DNA of 64,000 nt from Candidozyma auris (GCF_003013715.1 NC_072812.1:1116001-1180000), one strand, 5' to 3'. Counted from the first letter of the stretch, positions 49,270-59,223 are shown. Numbers and translations: made by a program. The notes: generated by a model not told the origin, from the sequence alone.

Positions 49270-50353
49270 TGTTGACTGTAAATAGAATAATGTTAAAAAA
49301 TTACTTGCACCTTAGTGAGATCAAAATGACGGAACCCGCATTACCTAACTGAGCGCGATTATTCCGCACTCAAGCTACTATTTTAACACTATTTTGAAGC
49401 AAGAAGGATCCAAGATAGTTTTTCTTGAAGGCTCTAAATACTTCTTTGGACCTCCAAAATCAGTCAAGGGTCTGGGGACGCCTTTACTGCATCGATGCAG
49501 CTTTGCAAGGTGCCTAAGAATCGATAGTCTCAGAAACGCTGCCAAATCTAGCAAGTGCTGCAAGGATATGTAGAGGTTAAAGCACGGTCTTCGTGTCTTT
49601 GGTCACGAATTTTACCTCCTAGAAATTAGTAGGCGATTCGATGGGTAAACGAATTTTTGGATTTGCATTTTCTTTTCAATATGCACAGTTTCACTTTAAA
49701 AGGTGGAACTTGTTTCACTAGACATAAGCGACTTTTCGCGGAAGTTGCAAAAAGTTGCGAGATCGATCACTCTCAACACCAACGACCTTTATTGTTGAAA
49801 TCAGTTCATTGTTCTTTCATAACAAATAAAAAATAATGATATAGTTATTCTCTAGTCCATTCTCCTTCAAGTCTACGTGACATTGGACCTTCTTCAGCCC
49901 ATTTCATTTCATGGTGAGATCTATCATGATCTATGGCATCGACGCATGCTCATTATTTTCCTGCTTCCTCTTTTCTGTCTAGCGCCATTGCACATACAAA
50001 ACTGGTCCTGTTTTATGGGCGCATTTCACCTGCGAGGATCCTTCATGTCTGTATATTACGATCTCGGAGTTTTCAAGAGGCGGAAGCTTTAGAGTTGTCA
50101 TTGAGATTCATCCCAACCATGCGCTATACCTAATTTGATTTATCCTTTGTTTACCTTTGCTGAAATCTCTTCTATTTTTTTGCGTTTCACTGCTACCCCA
50201 GAAATGAGGGTCCTCCAACATCACCCTCTGTACACAGGAAACCGAACGTAGGTGAGCATCACCATATCGCCAAAAAGCCTGGCCCCAGACAAAGAAGCAC
50301 AGCTGAGATTCGCATCATTCCATCTCTATATAAGTCGAGAAGTTTCCGTCAAG
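49270..50353. promoter_or_regulatory. Divergent promoter region aminotransferase / Ndt80-like gene
   Basis: 1.08 kb with no supported gene. AAGTTGC is repeated at 49742-49748 and 49752-49758. A 61-codon minus-strand frame (49378-49563) has no recognisable content. Confidence 0.45.
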
Positions 50354-50515
50354 ATGGAGGAGCAGAAGGAGAAAATGGACGATCTAGCGTCGCTTTTTCT
50401 TCCAGATCTATTGCACCCACTCTCCACGTTCAACCAGGATGCATTGGTGAAACAAGAAGACGACGGTTTCCACGCGGCTCTTTTCCAGACTGATGAGCCC
50501 AAAATGTCTTCCTAA
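50354..50515 (+). CDS. 53-codon reading frame ending in TAA, in frame with the Ndt80-like gene
   Basis: ATG at 50354, TAA at 50513-50515. The peptide begins MEEQKEKMDDLASLFLPDL and has the acidic/hydrophobic look of an activation domain (DDLASLFLPDLLHPLSTF, then KQEDDG). After the TAA come just three sense codons and then the ATG of the main frame, all in the same phase. No consensus 5' splice site (GTAWGT type) precedes the TAA, so an intron is unlikely. It may be the true N-terminus of the Ndt80-like protein interrupted by a nonsense change, a read-through arrangement or an upstream ORF. I cannot tell which. Confidence 0.45.
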   Translation: MEEQKEKMDDLASLFLPDLLHPLSTFNQDALVKQEDDGFHAALFQTDEPKMSS

Positions 50516-50524
50516 AATAACGGT

Positions 50525-52423
50525 ATGAATATGCAAATGACAGATCAAGACCCATTGCTGCAATTCAATTCAGACAATTACTACACAATGAACATGGGTC
50601 CTACCCAGAACCATATGGCCAATTATGTCAATCAATTCGGCAGCAACCGTTTTCTGCCACATCCTGGTGTTCAGGAAGAGGGATTGTCACATACACTGCA
50701 CTACCAGGATTTTGTGCCTGCTGAAGCCGCCGGTTTGCAACCTCCGCTGCGCTACCATCAAAATCAAAAACAGTATCTTACCCAACACGTAATGCCATTC
50801 CAACCAGCATGGTCGCCTCTGACCGTTATCGGACAATTCGATGGAATGAATTACGGCAGTATGAGCCCGCAGCCGTCCATGAATAACCCTAGTATGGCTA
50901 TGCCAATGCAAGGTTTACATGTTGACATGGATGAGCCCCAGCATTTTGGTCACCCAAAATCAGCTACTCCAGAATTACAACACAATCCCTTCCAGACTCG
51001 AGGAGATTTAAATCGGGGTATCAAACGACACAATACCATGCAAATCAAACAGGAGGACACTCAGCCCGCTTCTTCCAACCACTCAGACAATGGTGATTCC
51101 TCTTCCTTCAAGCTAAGAAAAAGGCGACAAAAATCTTCCAAACGTGGTGATGCAGATCCCGACTCACCACCTCCTTACCAAGAAGCTACGGTGTCATCAA
51201 TTAAGGTCGACTACGATCCGAAGAAACTTCAAAAACTCCTAGATCTACATCCTGCCACAAACAGACCCAGTGTGCAAATTGTTGATCATGAAAACAAGCC
51301 CGTGGACATAGTCTTCCGCGGGTTTCTTACGGGTCGTTTTTACACAAATAATCACGACAATTTTAACCACATATCCGCTACCAGGGAAATACCACGACTA
51401 GACGAACAGTACAATGCGGAAGTCATTTCGTGCTACAGGAGGAATTTTATTCGCATCAGTGTCAACTTCAGAAGATCAGGTGAGGGGAATTTGTTGGCCA
51501 TACCAAACAAGGGCATCATAAAGAGATTTCGTATAGACGTTTTGGCTTTTGCAAATGGCGAGGATGCGAAACCGATACCCGTGCTCATCAACACACAGAA
51601 AGAGTCGATGAAAGATAGTAACAAAGGATTTGCAGACGCTGTCTATCCAGCCCTGATGGATTGCTCTCATGAAGTTTCTATTGCGGACAGTTCTGGAGAC
51701 AATTACTTCACGATTAGAAAAGGACAGTTCAAGGAAGCCACATCGAATAGCATGCATGTCAGTTTTCAAACATTCAACAACTTCTCTATCAGATTAATAG
51801 CTGAATTGAGAAATGAGGTTGAGGAAAAAGAAGTGATTGTTAAAGAGCTCAAGAGCTCTCCGATTATTGTGAGAGGTCGAAACCCTTCCTTTTATCACAA
51901 GAGGGGCGATGTCCTGATAGATAGCCGTCCAGCTATCTCAAGATCCAGCTTCGTCCTCTCCGAGAAAGAGCCAAACGAATTTGGGAGAAATGCTCTGCCC
52001 GTACTCTCGAGTGGACTGACTGAGCAGCATGAGCGTCCTCCAGATAGTAAGAATTCTAGACTTCCAGACTCTCCAAGCGATAACAGCTCAAGCGAACTAA
52101 CAGCTCCAAAAAGCGCTTTCAGGCGACATACGCCCACACCTAGTGGAGCTGCACTGGCTACCAATTTGGGGGATCTCTTGGATCCTAAGTCATTCGTTAA
52201 TGATAAAGGGGAGCACACGAAGTATAGATACTTCCCTATTCTGAGTGTGTACTACCTTCCACCCATTAATGTTGTATACTTCCCCCACCGTGCTCACCAG
52301 CTGAAACAAGAGACAAATAGTGATGCGAATGTCGAGGAAGACCGAACCACTCATGCAACTACTACCTCCACAAGTGGAAAACAGGAGCGCAAGAAATCAA
52401 CCTCCAAATTTTACTTTAGATAA
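50525..52423 (+). CDS. Ndt80/PhoG-type DNA-binding transcription factor
   Basis: The main frame gives 632 residues from the ATG at 50525. An Asn/Gln/Met-rich N-terminal 230 residues precede an Ndt80-type Ig-fold DNA-binding domain at about 225-465: KPVDIVFRGFLTGRFYTN, EVISCYRRNFIRISVNF, FRIDVLAFA, SMHVSFQTFNNFSIRLIAEL and the diagnostic SPIIVRGRNPSFY (compare PPLIIRGRSPSNY in Ndt80). The tail is Ser/Pro-rich. CTG-clade yeasts have several members (Ndt80, Ron1, Rep1) acting in meiosis-related, amino-sugar, drug and filamentation control; which one this is remains open. The same frame continues upstream past a single TAA into a plausible N-terminal extension (50354-50512). Confidence 0.75.
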   Translation: MNMQMTDQDPLLQFNSDNYYTMNMGPTQNHMANYVNQFGSNRFLPHPGVQEEGLSHTLHYQDFVPAEAAGLQPPLRYHQNQKQYLTQHVMPFQPAWSPLTVIGQFDGMNYGSMSPQPSMNNPSMAMPMQGLHVDMDEPQHFGHPKSATPELQHNPFQTRGDLNRGIKRHNTMQIKQEDTQPASSNHSDNGDSSSFKLRKRRQKSSKRGDADPDSPPPYQEATVSSIKVDYDPKKLQKLLDLHPATNRPSVQIVDHENKPVDIVFRGFLTGRFYTNNHDNFNHISATREIPRLDEQYNAEVISCYRRNFIRISVNFRRSGEGNLLAIPNKGIIKRFRIDVLAFANGEDAKPIPVLINTQKESMKDSNKGFADAVYPALMDCSHEVSIADSSGDNYFTIRKGQFKEATSNSMHVSFQTFNNFSIRLIAELRNEVEEKEVIVKELKSSPIIVRGRNPSFYHKRGDVLIDSRPAISRSSFVLSEKEPNEFGRNALPVLSSGLTEQHERPPDSKNSRLPDSPSDNSSSELTAPKSAFRRHTPTPSGAALATNLGDLLDPKSFVNDKGEHTKYRYFPILSVYYLPPINVVYFPHRAHQLKQETNSDANVEEDRTTHATTTSTSGKQERKKSTSKFYFR

Positions 52424-52833
52424 GATCAGATACTGTTTTGGAAATGAATGCTTTTATGATCGGCCGCTCGTTGTTGGCCGTTAAAGGTCAATTACGTGGA
52501 GGGGTGGCCAGAGTCTAGATATTGTTGCCGAGAACGCATAAAGCATAAGACTTAGTGAATGATGAAGCTAACCAGTCTGCCTCCGCTCGGGCGCCTCAAG
52601 CACTCCTCCGCATTTATCAGTTGGGTGATGGAATTCCATACCCAATACTGAGATAGCGGGCTCGGGTTACCAAATTAGGCATGTCGGTTTGAGAAGGCGC
52701 GTTGTGCAGAACGATAAGCATTGGGTGGTTATGCATAAAATTTCATATAGAGTGGTTCTTTGAAAAATACATAAATAGGCGATGAGCGTCTTCTTCCAAA
52801 ATTTTTTACAAGCAATCTTTCTTTAACATAAAA
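52424..52833. promoter_or_regulatory. Promoter of the Dal5-type permease gene
   Basis: 410 bp. GATAAG at 52713-52718 (plus) and TTATC at 52614-52618 (GATAA on minus) are candidate GATA-factor sites for nitrogen control. A TATA-like ATAAATA lies about 60 bp before the ATG. Confidence 0.4.
52713..52718 (+). promoter_or_regulatory. GATAAG site upstream of permease
   Basis: GATAAG about 116 bp before the permease ATG, with a second GATAA on the other strand 95 bp further up. Dal5-family genes are classically activated by Gln3/Gat1-type GATA factors. Confidence 0.35.
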
Positions 52834-54378
52834 ATGTCGCTACACTCCAAAGAGAAGCCTCATATCTACGTTTCGAGCTCTAAAGTGAATTCCGTGGATT
52901 TGGGGGAAGCTATCTCCAGCAACAACAAAAATATCATTGGGTTAGACCTCTTTGAGCAGGCAAATGAAATTCCAGAAGAAGAGTTTGAATCTGAGATCAA
53001 GGGGATACGTTTCAAAGTTGACCTTCGAATCGTGCCGATCCTTTGTGTCACATACACTTTACAATTTCTAGATAAGCTAAGCCTAAACTATGCATCAGCT
53101 TACTCACTCAAGGAAGATTTGGGCCTACATGGACAAAGGTACTCATGGGTTGCTGCTATCTTCAATTTTGGATACTTGTTCTGGGCGATGCCTTCCAACT
53201 ACATTATTCAAAAAGTTCCCCTTGCAAAATACACCGGTATCATGATCTTTGTGTGGGCAATCATTCTAATAGCGCATATTGGCACAAAGAACTACGCTGG
53301 AATGCTTGTTGTCAGATTTGTTCTTGGGATGTTCGAGGCAGGAATCTCCCCATCATGTATGATGATATGTGGTATGTTCTATTCTCGACAGGACCAGCCT
53401 TTCAGAATGTGTACATTTTTGAGCTTCAACGGTGTTGCAACCATCGTAGGAGGACTCCTTGGGTTTGGTCTTGGCCACTCTCACCTGCCTGCTATCGCCT
53501 CATGGAAATTAATCTTTTTAGTTATTGGACTTTTGAACTTTGTGTGGTCCATTGTCTTTCTCTGGGTTACTCCAGACAGTCCTGCTTCCGCTAAGTTTCT
53601 CACTGAACGTGAGAGGGCAATACTTATCAAATACATCTCCAAAAATAACCAAGGTGTTAAAGACAAACAATTTAAATGGCCACAGGCATTGGAGGCTGCC
53701 ACTGATATTGGAGTGTACATCGTTGTCTTGGTGGGTTTGGGTTGTGGAATTATCAATGGCGGAGTGTCAAATTTCCAATCGGCTTTAATCAAGGGTTTTG
53801 GTTTTGATGGCCTCGCTGCAACGGCTTTACAGATGCCTACGGGAGCCATTGAATTCATCATAGTACTCGCGGCTGGTGTCCTTGCGTTGAAAGTCGACAA
53901 CATACGATGTTTACTTTTTGTACTTCTTTGTCTTCCAGGTTTTTCTGGTCTCATTGGAATTCATGTCATTGAAGACGATAAGTGGGCTTCAGTTGGCTGC
54001 ACGTGGTTGCAATATATCATTGGAGGTCCAGTAATCATGTCGTGGATCTTCATCAATGCCAACATTGGTGGTACTACAAAAAAAGTCGTCACTAACGGGT
54101 GCTGGTTCACAATGTATGCGGCAGGGAACATCATCGGGGCCAATATCTTCTATGCTAAGGAAGCCCCCAAGTACAACTCTGCTATGATTGGTCTTATGAC
54201 TTGCTACTCAGGAATGATTGCGTTAGGAATTGGCTACTACTTCCTCTTGAGAGCCAGGAATTTTAGAAGAGATAGAGCACAAGGTGAACAAAATGAGGGA
54301 ATGAAGCAAGAGGCTGTATTGAATGGGTTTAAGGGCCTCACTGATTTCGAGAACGACGGATTCCGTTATGCCTTGTGA
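52834..54378 (+). CDS. MFS permease, Dal5/allantoate (anion:cation symporter) family
   Basis: A 514-residue transporter with about 12 membrane segments and cytosolic ends. The segment RFKVDLRIVPILCVTYTLQFLDK marks the first helix, followed by the family pattern of loop 2-3 (IIQKVPLAKYTGIMIFVWA), RFVLGMFEAGISP in helix 4-5, and a tail ending LTDFENDGFRYAL, as in Dal5-like permeases. Members import allantoate, ureidosuccinate, nicotinate, pantothenate, biotin, cysteine or dipeptides; the cargo here cannot be assigned. It lies immediately upstream of two regulatory genes in the same orientation, which may control it. Confidence 0.85.
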   Translation: MSLHSKEKPHIYVSSSKVNSVDLGEAISSNNKNIIGLDLFEQANEIPEEEFESEIKGIRFKVDLRIVPILCVTYTLQFLDKLSLNYASAYSLKEDLGLHGQRYSWVAAIFNFGYLFWAMPSNYIIQKVPLAKYTGIMIFVWAIILIAHIGTKNYAGMLVVRFVLGMFEAGISPSCMMICGMFYSRQDQPFRMCTFLSFNGVATIVGGLLGFGLGHSHLPAIASWKLIFLVIGLLNFVWSIVFLWVTPDSPASAKFLTERERAILIKYISKNNQGVKDKQFKWPQALEAATDIGVYIVVLVGLGCGIINGGVSNFQSALIKGFGFDGLAATALQMPTGAIEFIIVLAAGVLALKVDNIRCLLFVLLCLPGFSGLIGIHVIEDDKWASVGCTWLQYIIGGPVIMSWIFINANIGGTTKKVVTNGCWFTMYAAGNIIGANIFYAKEAPKYNSAMIGLMTCYSGMIALGIGYYFLLRARNFRRDRAQGEQNEGMKQEAVLNGFKGLTDFENDGFRYAL

Positions 54379-54555
54379 GGTGCGACAAAAAGTGCAGAGA
54401 TACGGTCAACGTAGTGAGCGGCGGACTCACGGCGGAGTGTACGGAGAAACGGGGTATTCAGAGGATGCAAGAGCGTCAGTTCATAATATAAACCAACACG
54501 ATCCTTTTTAAATTCCCAATTGTAAACCGATTTCATAACTTTAACCTCTTCAAAA
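54379..54555. promoter_or_regulatory. CGG-triplet array before regulator 1
   Basis: CGGCGGA occurs at 54419-54425 and 54430-54436, followed by CGG at 54442 and 54450. The set 54422, 54433, 54442 has spacing CGG-N8-CGG-N6-CGG, identical to the array before the next regulator. CGG direct repeats are Zn2Cys6 targets, suggesting auto- or cross-regulation. Confidence 0.5.
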
Positions 54556-56808
54556 ATGCCCCGTGGACGGATACGAATGGTATGCCTGTTTTGCAGAAAG
54601 CGAAAAATCAGGTGTGATATGAAAATGCCCTGCTCAGCATGTATTAAGTTCAAAGCTCAATGCGACTACAGCGAGTTCGCCAAAAACTTTCCTACCAACA
54701 GGGCCGGTGAACATAACAAGGTATTCAAGTCAGAGCTTGGTTCAGATGGACGCGATGAAGTGACTATGCTTAAGGAGCGGCTCATGGCGCTCGAGGAAGC
54801 CGTGAAACGTAATACTGCAAAACGACGCAGTCAAGTGATCCAGAGCGTTCCTGAACTCAAAGCATCCTCCGAGGCAAAAATTAGCTTCAGTGTGCCGTTG
54901 AAGGTACCTGACGCCAAGCTGCCTCCTTATCTAAAAGATTGGGGCCCTTTCAGATGGATTCTAATGGTGAGCTTGGATCCCGTGCTTCATAGCATGGTGA
55001 GAGCGATGTTCAAAGACAAGCCAACGATGTTACCTATTAAAACGAACCAGATACAACACAAAGTAAATCATCTGTCACAGGGATTGCTCTCCGGCTCACC
55101 TTTAGAGAGTCTGGCTCATTTAAGGCAACAAATGCAAGACATATTACCGAACACTAAGGTATTATGGTTGCTCGTTGATAGGTTCTTTTCCGTGGTGTAT
55201 CCTTATGCTCCTGTCCTCGATGAATCTACCGTAAGGGCACTGTTTGCCAGTTTGGTAGGTCCACAAACATTACGTGAAGAGCCAGTCCATGTCCTTGCAA
55301 ATGACGAGTTGGATTTTTTTAACTTTGGAATTCTACTTATGGTGCTTCGCTTGGCCCACTTATCCTTAACTGACTATAAGTGCAAAGTTGTCACATCATC
55401 TCTGTTTCTGCAGCATTCGATGACGTACTTATCGCATTACAACATTCCCGATAAATTCGCTCAGGTGGCACAGAAATGCTTGACCCAGTACAACTTGTTT
55501 GAGGATGTAACCCTCGAGGCTATTCAACTTCTCACCTTGATATGCGTCCACAATAAGGTGAATCCAGAGGGTTTTGGATCCGACTTCAATAACCGAACCT
55601 TGAGTGCGATGTTATACCTGATGGCGCATTGCCGTAGAATCAATCGTGAACCATACGGTCTTGGTTCCGATGATGCCAGCCAAAAACAATACATGCTCTC
55701 TCAGAAGATATGGTACACACTTCTACTCTTGGATGCAACTGATGCAGCGTTTTCAGGAAGCACTGTCACGAACAATCCTGATTCTTACGACATAAAACTA
55801 CCCGTCTTTCAGCCGGCAATTTCAAACGTGAATAATCTCGAGACAGAGCGCATTCTCATCGAAAGCTTTGAAATTCGTCACAAATTCAGTAACCTCATCG
55901 CCGAGGGAGCAGTATTAACCGGTACGCTCGCCGGTGACGTACCAATCAAAACTCTCATGGAGAAAGTTAGTGACCTAGAAGAGTTCCAAGCCAAAATTCA
56001 TGAAAAGATCCGACTAGCTATCCGTCTGGATCCTGTAAATGAAAGTGATTCCTTTTACAGAAATCATTTGCTTTGCATTCTCCTGAATGTACAGTACTTC
56101 TTGTTCGGCGTTTATACCCACGTTTATTTCAATCATTTGAAAAAGAAAGAGTTTGGTCTTGCCGCTAATGCCGAAACAAAGCTTATAACTTCTATGACGC
56201 AAAATATTCTACCATTGTTGCCTATGCTTCTTGGACATGTGAGAAACCCTTTTGCTGGATCAACGGATCTCTTCTCCATGTCAATGTTTATCAATTGCAC
56301 CAAAAATATCACATTTATTCTTGTTAGCTTGTCGATTAAGTACAAGAGTCAATTCGCCTCCATGAAGTGCAACAATAATCACCAAGGTAGAATGAAGGTT
56401 GATCCGAGGTACAGTAACCTTTATGAGGCTTTGGAAAAGTACGTTGCAACCCTTGACGAGGTATTGGTGATAATTGGGAATTTCCACAGTCAGTTGAAGA
56501 ACAAGAGTTCTTTTGTGAAAAAGCTTGACTTTGGGCATAAACAACTTCACGGTATGCTCGAAGGTGTTCAAGGGTCGTCTGGAGACAAAGCCTACATCAG
56601 GACGTCCTCCCTGTTTTTGGAAGGAAGCAATCACATAATTCGAGAAGGTATTGACCGAGCTGAATTTACTACCCTTCGTCAAAGGCAAGCTCCTCTGGAG
56701 CATTCAGGTACAACTGCTGATTACTTTGACAATCGTGTTTTTCAAGGTTTCGAGAGTTCAGCATATAAAGAGTTTTTTGACGTCCCTTTATCCGAAAATA
56801 TTTATTAG
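54556..56808 (+). CDS. Zn2Cys6 transcription factor, tandem paralogue 1
   Basis: The 750-residue protein starts with a zinc cluster: C10-x2-C-x6-C-x6-C-x2-C-x6-C with the basic CRKRKIRCD core. A short coiled coil follows (DEVTMLKERLMALEEAVKR, about 72-93), then a fungal-specific regulatory domain. Paired landmarks shared with the next gene include DWGPFRWILMVSLDP, LLVDRFFSVVYPYAPVLDES, KIWYTLLLLDATDAAFSG and FAGSTDLFSMSMFINC. The two proteins clearly arose by duplication. Ligand and targets are unknown; the adjoining permease gene is a natural candidate target. The start is the ATG at 54556, two residues before the basic GRIRM lead-in. Confidence 0.85.
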   Translation: MPRGRIRMVCLFCRKRKIRCDMKMPCSACIKFKAQCDYSEFAKNFPTNRAGEHNKVFKSELGSDGRDEVTMLKERLMALEEAVKRNTAKRRSQVIQSVPELKASSEAKISFSVPLKVPDAKLPPYLKDWGPFRWILMVSLDPVLHSMVRAMFKDKPTMLPIKTNQIQHKVNHLSQGLLSGSPLESLAHLRQQMQDILPNTKVLWLLVDRFFSVVYPYAPVLDESTVRALFASLVGPQTLREEPVHVLANDELDFFNFGILLMVLRLAHLSLTDYKCKVVTSSLFLQHSMTYLSHYNIPDKFAQVAQKCLTQYNLFEDVTLEAIQLLTLICVHNKVNPEGFGSDFNNRTLSAMLYLMAHCRRINREPYGLGSDDASQKQYMLSQKIWYTLLLLDATDAAFSGSTVTNNPDSYDIKLPVFQPAISNVNNLETERILIESFEIRHKFSNLIAEGAVLTGTLAGDVPIKTLMEKVSDLEEFQAKIHEKIRLAIRLDPVNESDSFYRNHLLCILLNVQYFLFGVYTHVYFNHLKKKEFGLAANAETKLITSMTQNILPLLPMLLGHVRNPFAGSTDLFSMSMFINCTKNITFILVSLSIKYKSQFASMKCNNNHQGRMKVDPRYSNLYEALEKYVATLDEVLVIIGNFHSQLKNKSSFVKKLDFGHKQLHGMLEGVQGSSGDKAYIRTSSLFLEGSNHIIREGIDRAEFTTLRQRQAPLEHSGTTADYFDNRVFQGFESSAYKEFFDVPLSENIY

Positions 56809-56966
56809 GTTATTTATTAAACGTAACCGTTAGAAAACACTCTCGTATCTCTTTATGTGCATATGCGTCATCCTGAGTATAGGGCGGAAATATCCCGGAA
56901 AAATCGGGGAGGTCTCATAACGGGAGCAGAATCTATATTACCTCCGCAACAACATTGCAGTCTAAA
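56809..56966. promoter_or_regulatory. CGG-triplet array before regulator 2
   Basis: CGG at 56885, 56896 and 56905 gives CGG-N8-CGG-N6-CGG in the sense orientation, 62-82 bp before the ATG; a further CGG lies at 56921. The first two triplets both read CGGAAA. Confidence 0.5.
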
Positions 56967-59174
56967 ATGGCGAGAGGGAGATTCAAAGTTGTTTGCTCAT
57001 ATTGCAGAAAGCGAAAAATTGGATGCGATAAGAAGTCTCCATGTACAGCATGTGTGAAGGCTGGCAATCCATATTGCGATGCTCTAGGCAGACCTGATCA
57101 GAAATCCGATGAAGTCACAGACGCTTTAAGACTTAGAGTTGCAACGTTGGAGAAGCAACTTTTTGAAAATGGTATTCATCCGATGGCTCACTTGTCAGAT
57201 GATGATCCGAAGGATACAATAAACTTTCATGATGCCATCAGCCGTATTGACCATCGTGACAACCAGACATGGAAATACATGGGTCCATTCAAATGGGTCG
57301 TGTTAGTCTCTATGGACGATTCTCTTCTACCGATCTTCAAAAGCTTTTATCAAGGTAAAGAACGACCAGCATGTGCCGACGGTGTGGCCCCGTCGTTCTA
57401 TCTTCACTCGTTAGATAAGCAAGTGGGTCTTTTCCAACAGCCTCATGTTCAGGGCCCTGACGAAACACTACGAATGAAGCTATACAACACTTTGCCAAGT
57501 GTCCGTGCAATCTATTTGCTTATTGATAGGTTCTTCAAAATAGCATATCCATACATGCCAATACTCGATGAAAGCGATTTTCGTGAGTCTATTTCCAATC
57601 TTATAGGTGGACGACCAGATGAAGAACTGCGAGCTATAATATCAGGTAACGATGGGTCATCGCCTGCTATTTATGGGATCCTACTAGTTGTACTAAGGAT
57701 TTCCTTCATCACACTTACGGGAGGGTCGAATAGAGTTCTGAACTTTTGCTTCCACAACAGCAAAGAAGAGCTTGATTACCTTAGCTCCCAAAATATAGGC
57801 CCGGATTTCATTGAGTTGGCGAATCAATGTCTCAGTGTATACAATGTCACAGGCAACATCTGTTTTGAGGCATTTCAATTAGTAGTGGCGCTACGAGTCT
57901 ACTCTACTGTGGGCCCAGAGACGACAAGTTACGATTCCCGATCCATGACATTGGCATCTCTTCTGAACCACATGGCGTATAACTTGTGGCTCAACCGAGA
58001 TTGGCACACCGACAGACCGGATTTCAACGAGAAGAAAGACTTACTACAAAAAAAGCTATGGTATACTCTTGTCTTCCTCGATCTTGATGTCTCTCTTTCT
58101 TCAGGAAACTTAATGAGCATAGTTCCTGAAACTTTTGATGTGCGCTTACCCATCTTCAGACCGCAAAAGTCTAGCGGTCACAATGACGAAAGCGAGAAGA
58201 TGGCTATCGAACACTTTCATTGGCTTGAGAGGTCGAGATTGGCGTTTACAGATTGCATAAAGATGACGGGGAAGGTTTCGGGAAATGTGAAAATATCCCA
58301 ACTAGAACGCTCGTTGATGAAATTGGAGGAGATATATGACGACCTACAGAAGAATCTTAGGGAGACCGCTAATGTTCCATCATTGACAATCAAGGATTCT
58401 TTTATAAAATATACTACACTCAAGCTATTATTGACAGAGCATTATTTCTTGGTGGGTGTATACACTCATTTTATGTATCATTACATCAAGAAAGAAGACA
58501 TAGTCAAGGCAATCACATACAAAAATAAGGTCATCACAAAATTTGCGTCCGTCTTGTTCCCTTTGATACCAGAACTCGCAAACCAGTCCATGACGATTCT
58601 CAGTGGATCAACAGATATCTTCATTTGTGGGCCATTTATTCAATGCCTTTGCCAGTGCAGCTTATTCATCGTTTCAGCGCTAGTTCGGTTTAACCACAAA
58701 TTGAACTCGATGAGGAGCCTGCCAGATCACCAGATACTTCTTAATACTAATGTCGAGTATCGCGGGCTATTTAACGAAATTGAAAAGCACCTAAGCCTAC
58801 TCCAACAATGCAATCATATTGTACTCAGCATGTACGATCTAATGAAGAATAAGTACGCTGCTGCGAACAGAATGAGTATTCTTACAAGAAAAGTTACTGA
58901 TTGTGCTTCATCACCGGACTATTCCAAGCCAGACGCAATTATTAAGAATTCCATCGTAGATGGAAACAATCTTCGAATGTGCAATCAATTGATTGAAGAA
59001 TGTTTGGAAAAGTTGGACTTTTCTTCTGTAACTGGTTACTCGTCGAGCCTGCCAACCAGTTCTACTATTAGTGAGATCCCTACAGAGATTCTCTGGGAAT
59101 CGGGCAGCTTATCACCATTCGAAAAGTACTTTGATTTCGTCCTGATTGAGGAAATGTCAAGATACATTTTGTGA
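56967..59174 (+). CDS. Zn2Cys6 transcription factor, tandem paralogue 2
   Basis: From the ATG at 56967 the product is 735 residues (the frame also runs four codons upstream, starting at a TTG). The cluster is C10-x2-C-x6-C-x6-C-x2-C-x7-C, with CRKRKIGCD: Gly replaces the Lys/Arg usual just before the third Cys. A coiled coil (ALRLRVATLEKQLF) follows. Landmarks parallel paralogue 1: YMGPFKWVVLVSMDD, LLIDRFFKIAYPYMPILDES, KLWYTLVFLDLD and LSGSTDIFICGPFIQC. Sequence divergence is considerable, so the duplication is not recent. It ends 49 bp from the stop of convergent FDH1. Confidence 0.85.
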   Translation: MARGRFKVVCSYCRKRKIGCDKKSPCTACVKAGNPYCDALGRPDQKSDEVTDALRLRVATLEKQLFENGIHPMAHLSDDDPKDTINFHDAISRIDHRDNQTWKYMGPFKWVVLVSMDDSLLPIFKSFYQGKERPACADGVAPSFYLHSLDKQVGLFQQPHVQGPDETLRMKLYNTLPSVRAIYLLIDRFFKIAYPYMPILDESDFRESISNLIGGRPDEELRAIISGNDGSSPAIYGILLVVLRISFITLTGGSNRVLNFCFHNSKEELDYLSSQNIGPDFIELANQCLSVYNVTGNICFEAFQLVVALRVYSTVGPETTSYDSRSMTLASLLNHMAYNLWLNRDWHTDRPDFNEKKDLLQKKLWYTLVFLDLDVSLSSGNLMSIVPETFDVRLPIFRPQKSSGHNDESEKMAIEHFHWLERSRLAFTDCIKMTGKVSGNVKISQLERSLMKLEEIYDDLQKNLRETANVPSLTIKDSFIKYTTLKLLLTEHYFLVGVYTHFMYHYIKKEDIVKAITYKNKVITKFASVLFPLIPELANQSMTILSGSTDIFICGPFIQCLCQCSLFIVSALVRFNHKLNSMRSLPDHQILLNTNVEYRGLFNEIEKHLSLLQQCNHIVLSMYDLMKNKYAAANRMSILTRKVTDCASSPDYSKPDAIIKNSIVDGNNLRMCNQLIEECLEKLDFSSVTGYSSSLPTSSTISEIPTEILWESGSLSPFEKYFDFVLIEEMSRYIL

Positions 59175-59223
59175 TTCATCTTTCGTTTCATTACATTGGT
59201 CAATAACAAGGAAAACTTAAAAA

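Noticed and set aside
50441..50545. An intron that would remove the in-frame TAA of the Ndt80-like gene
   Set aside because: No GTAWGT-like donor is present between 50354 and the TAA; only weak GTG/GTT dinucleotides occur.
56885..56910. Hap1-type site CGG-N3-TA-N-CGG in the regulator 2 promoter
   Set aside because: The N6 spacing fits but the TA is missing in both promoters, so only the general CGG array is claimed.
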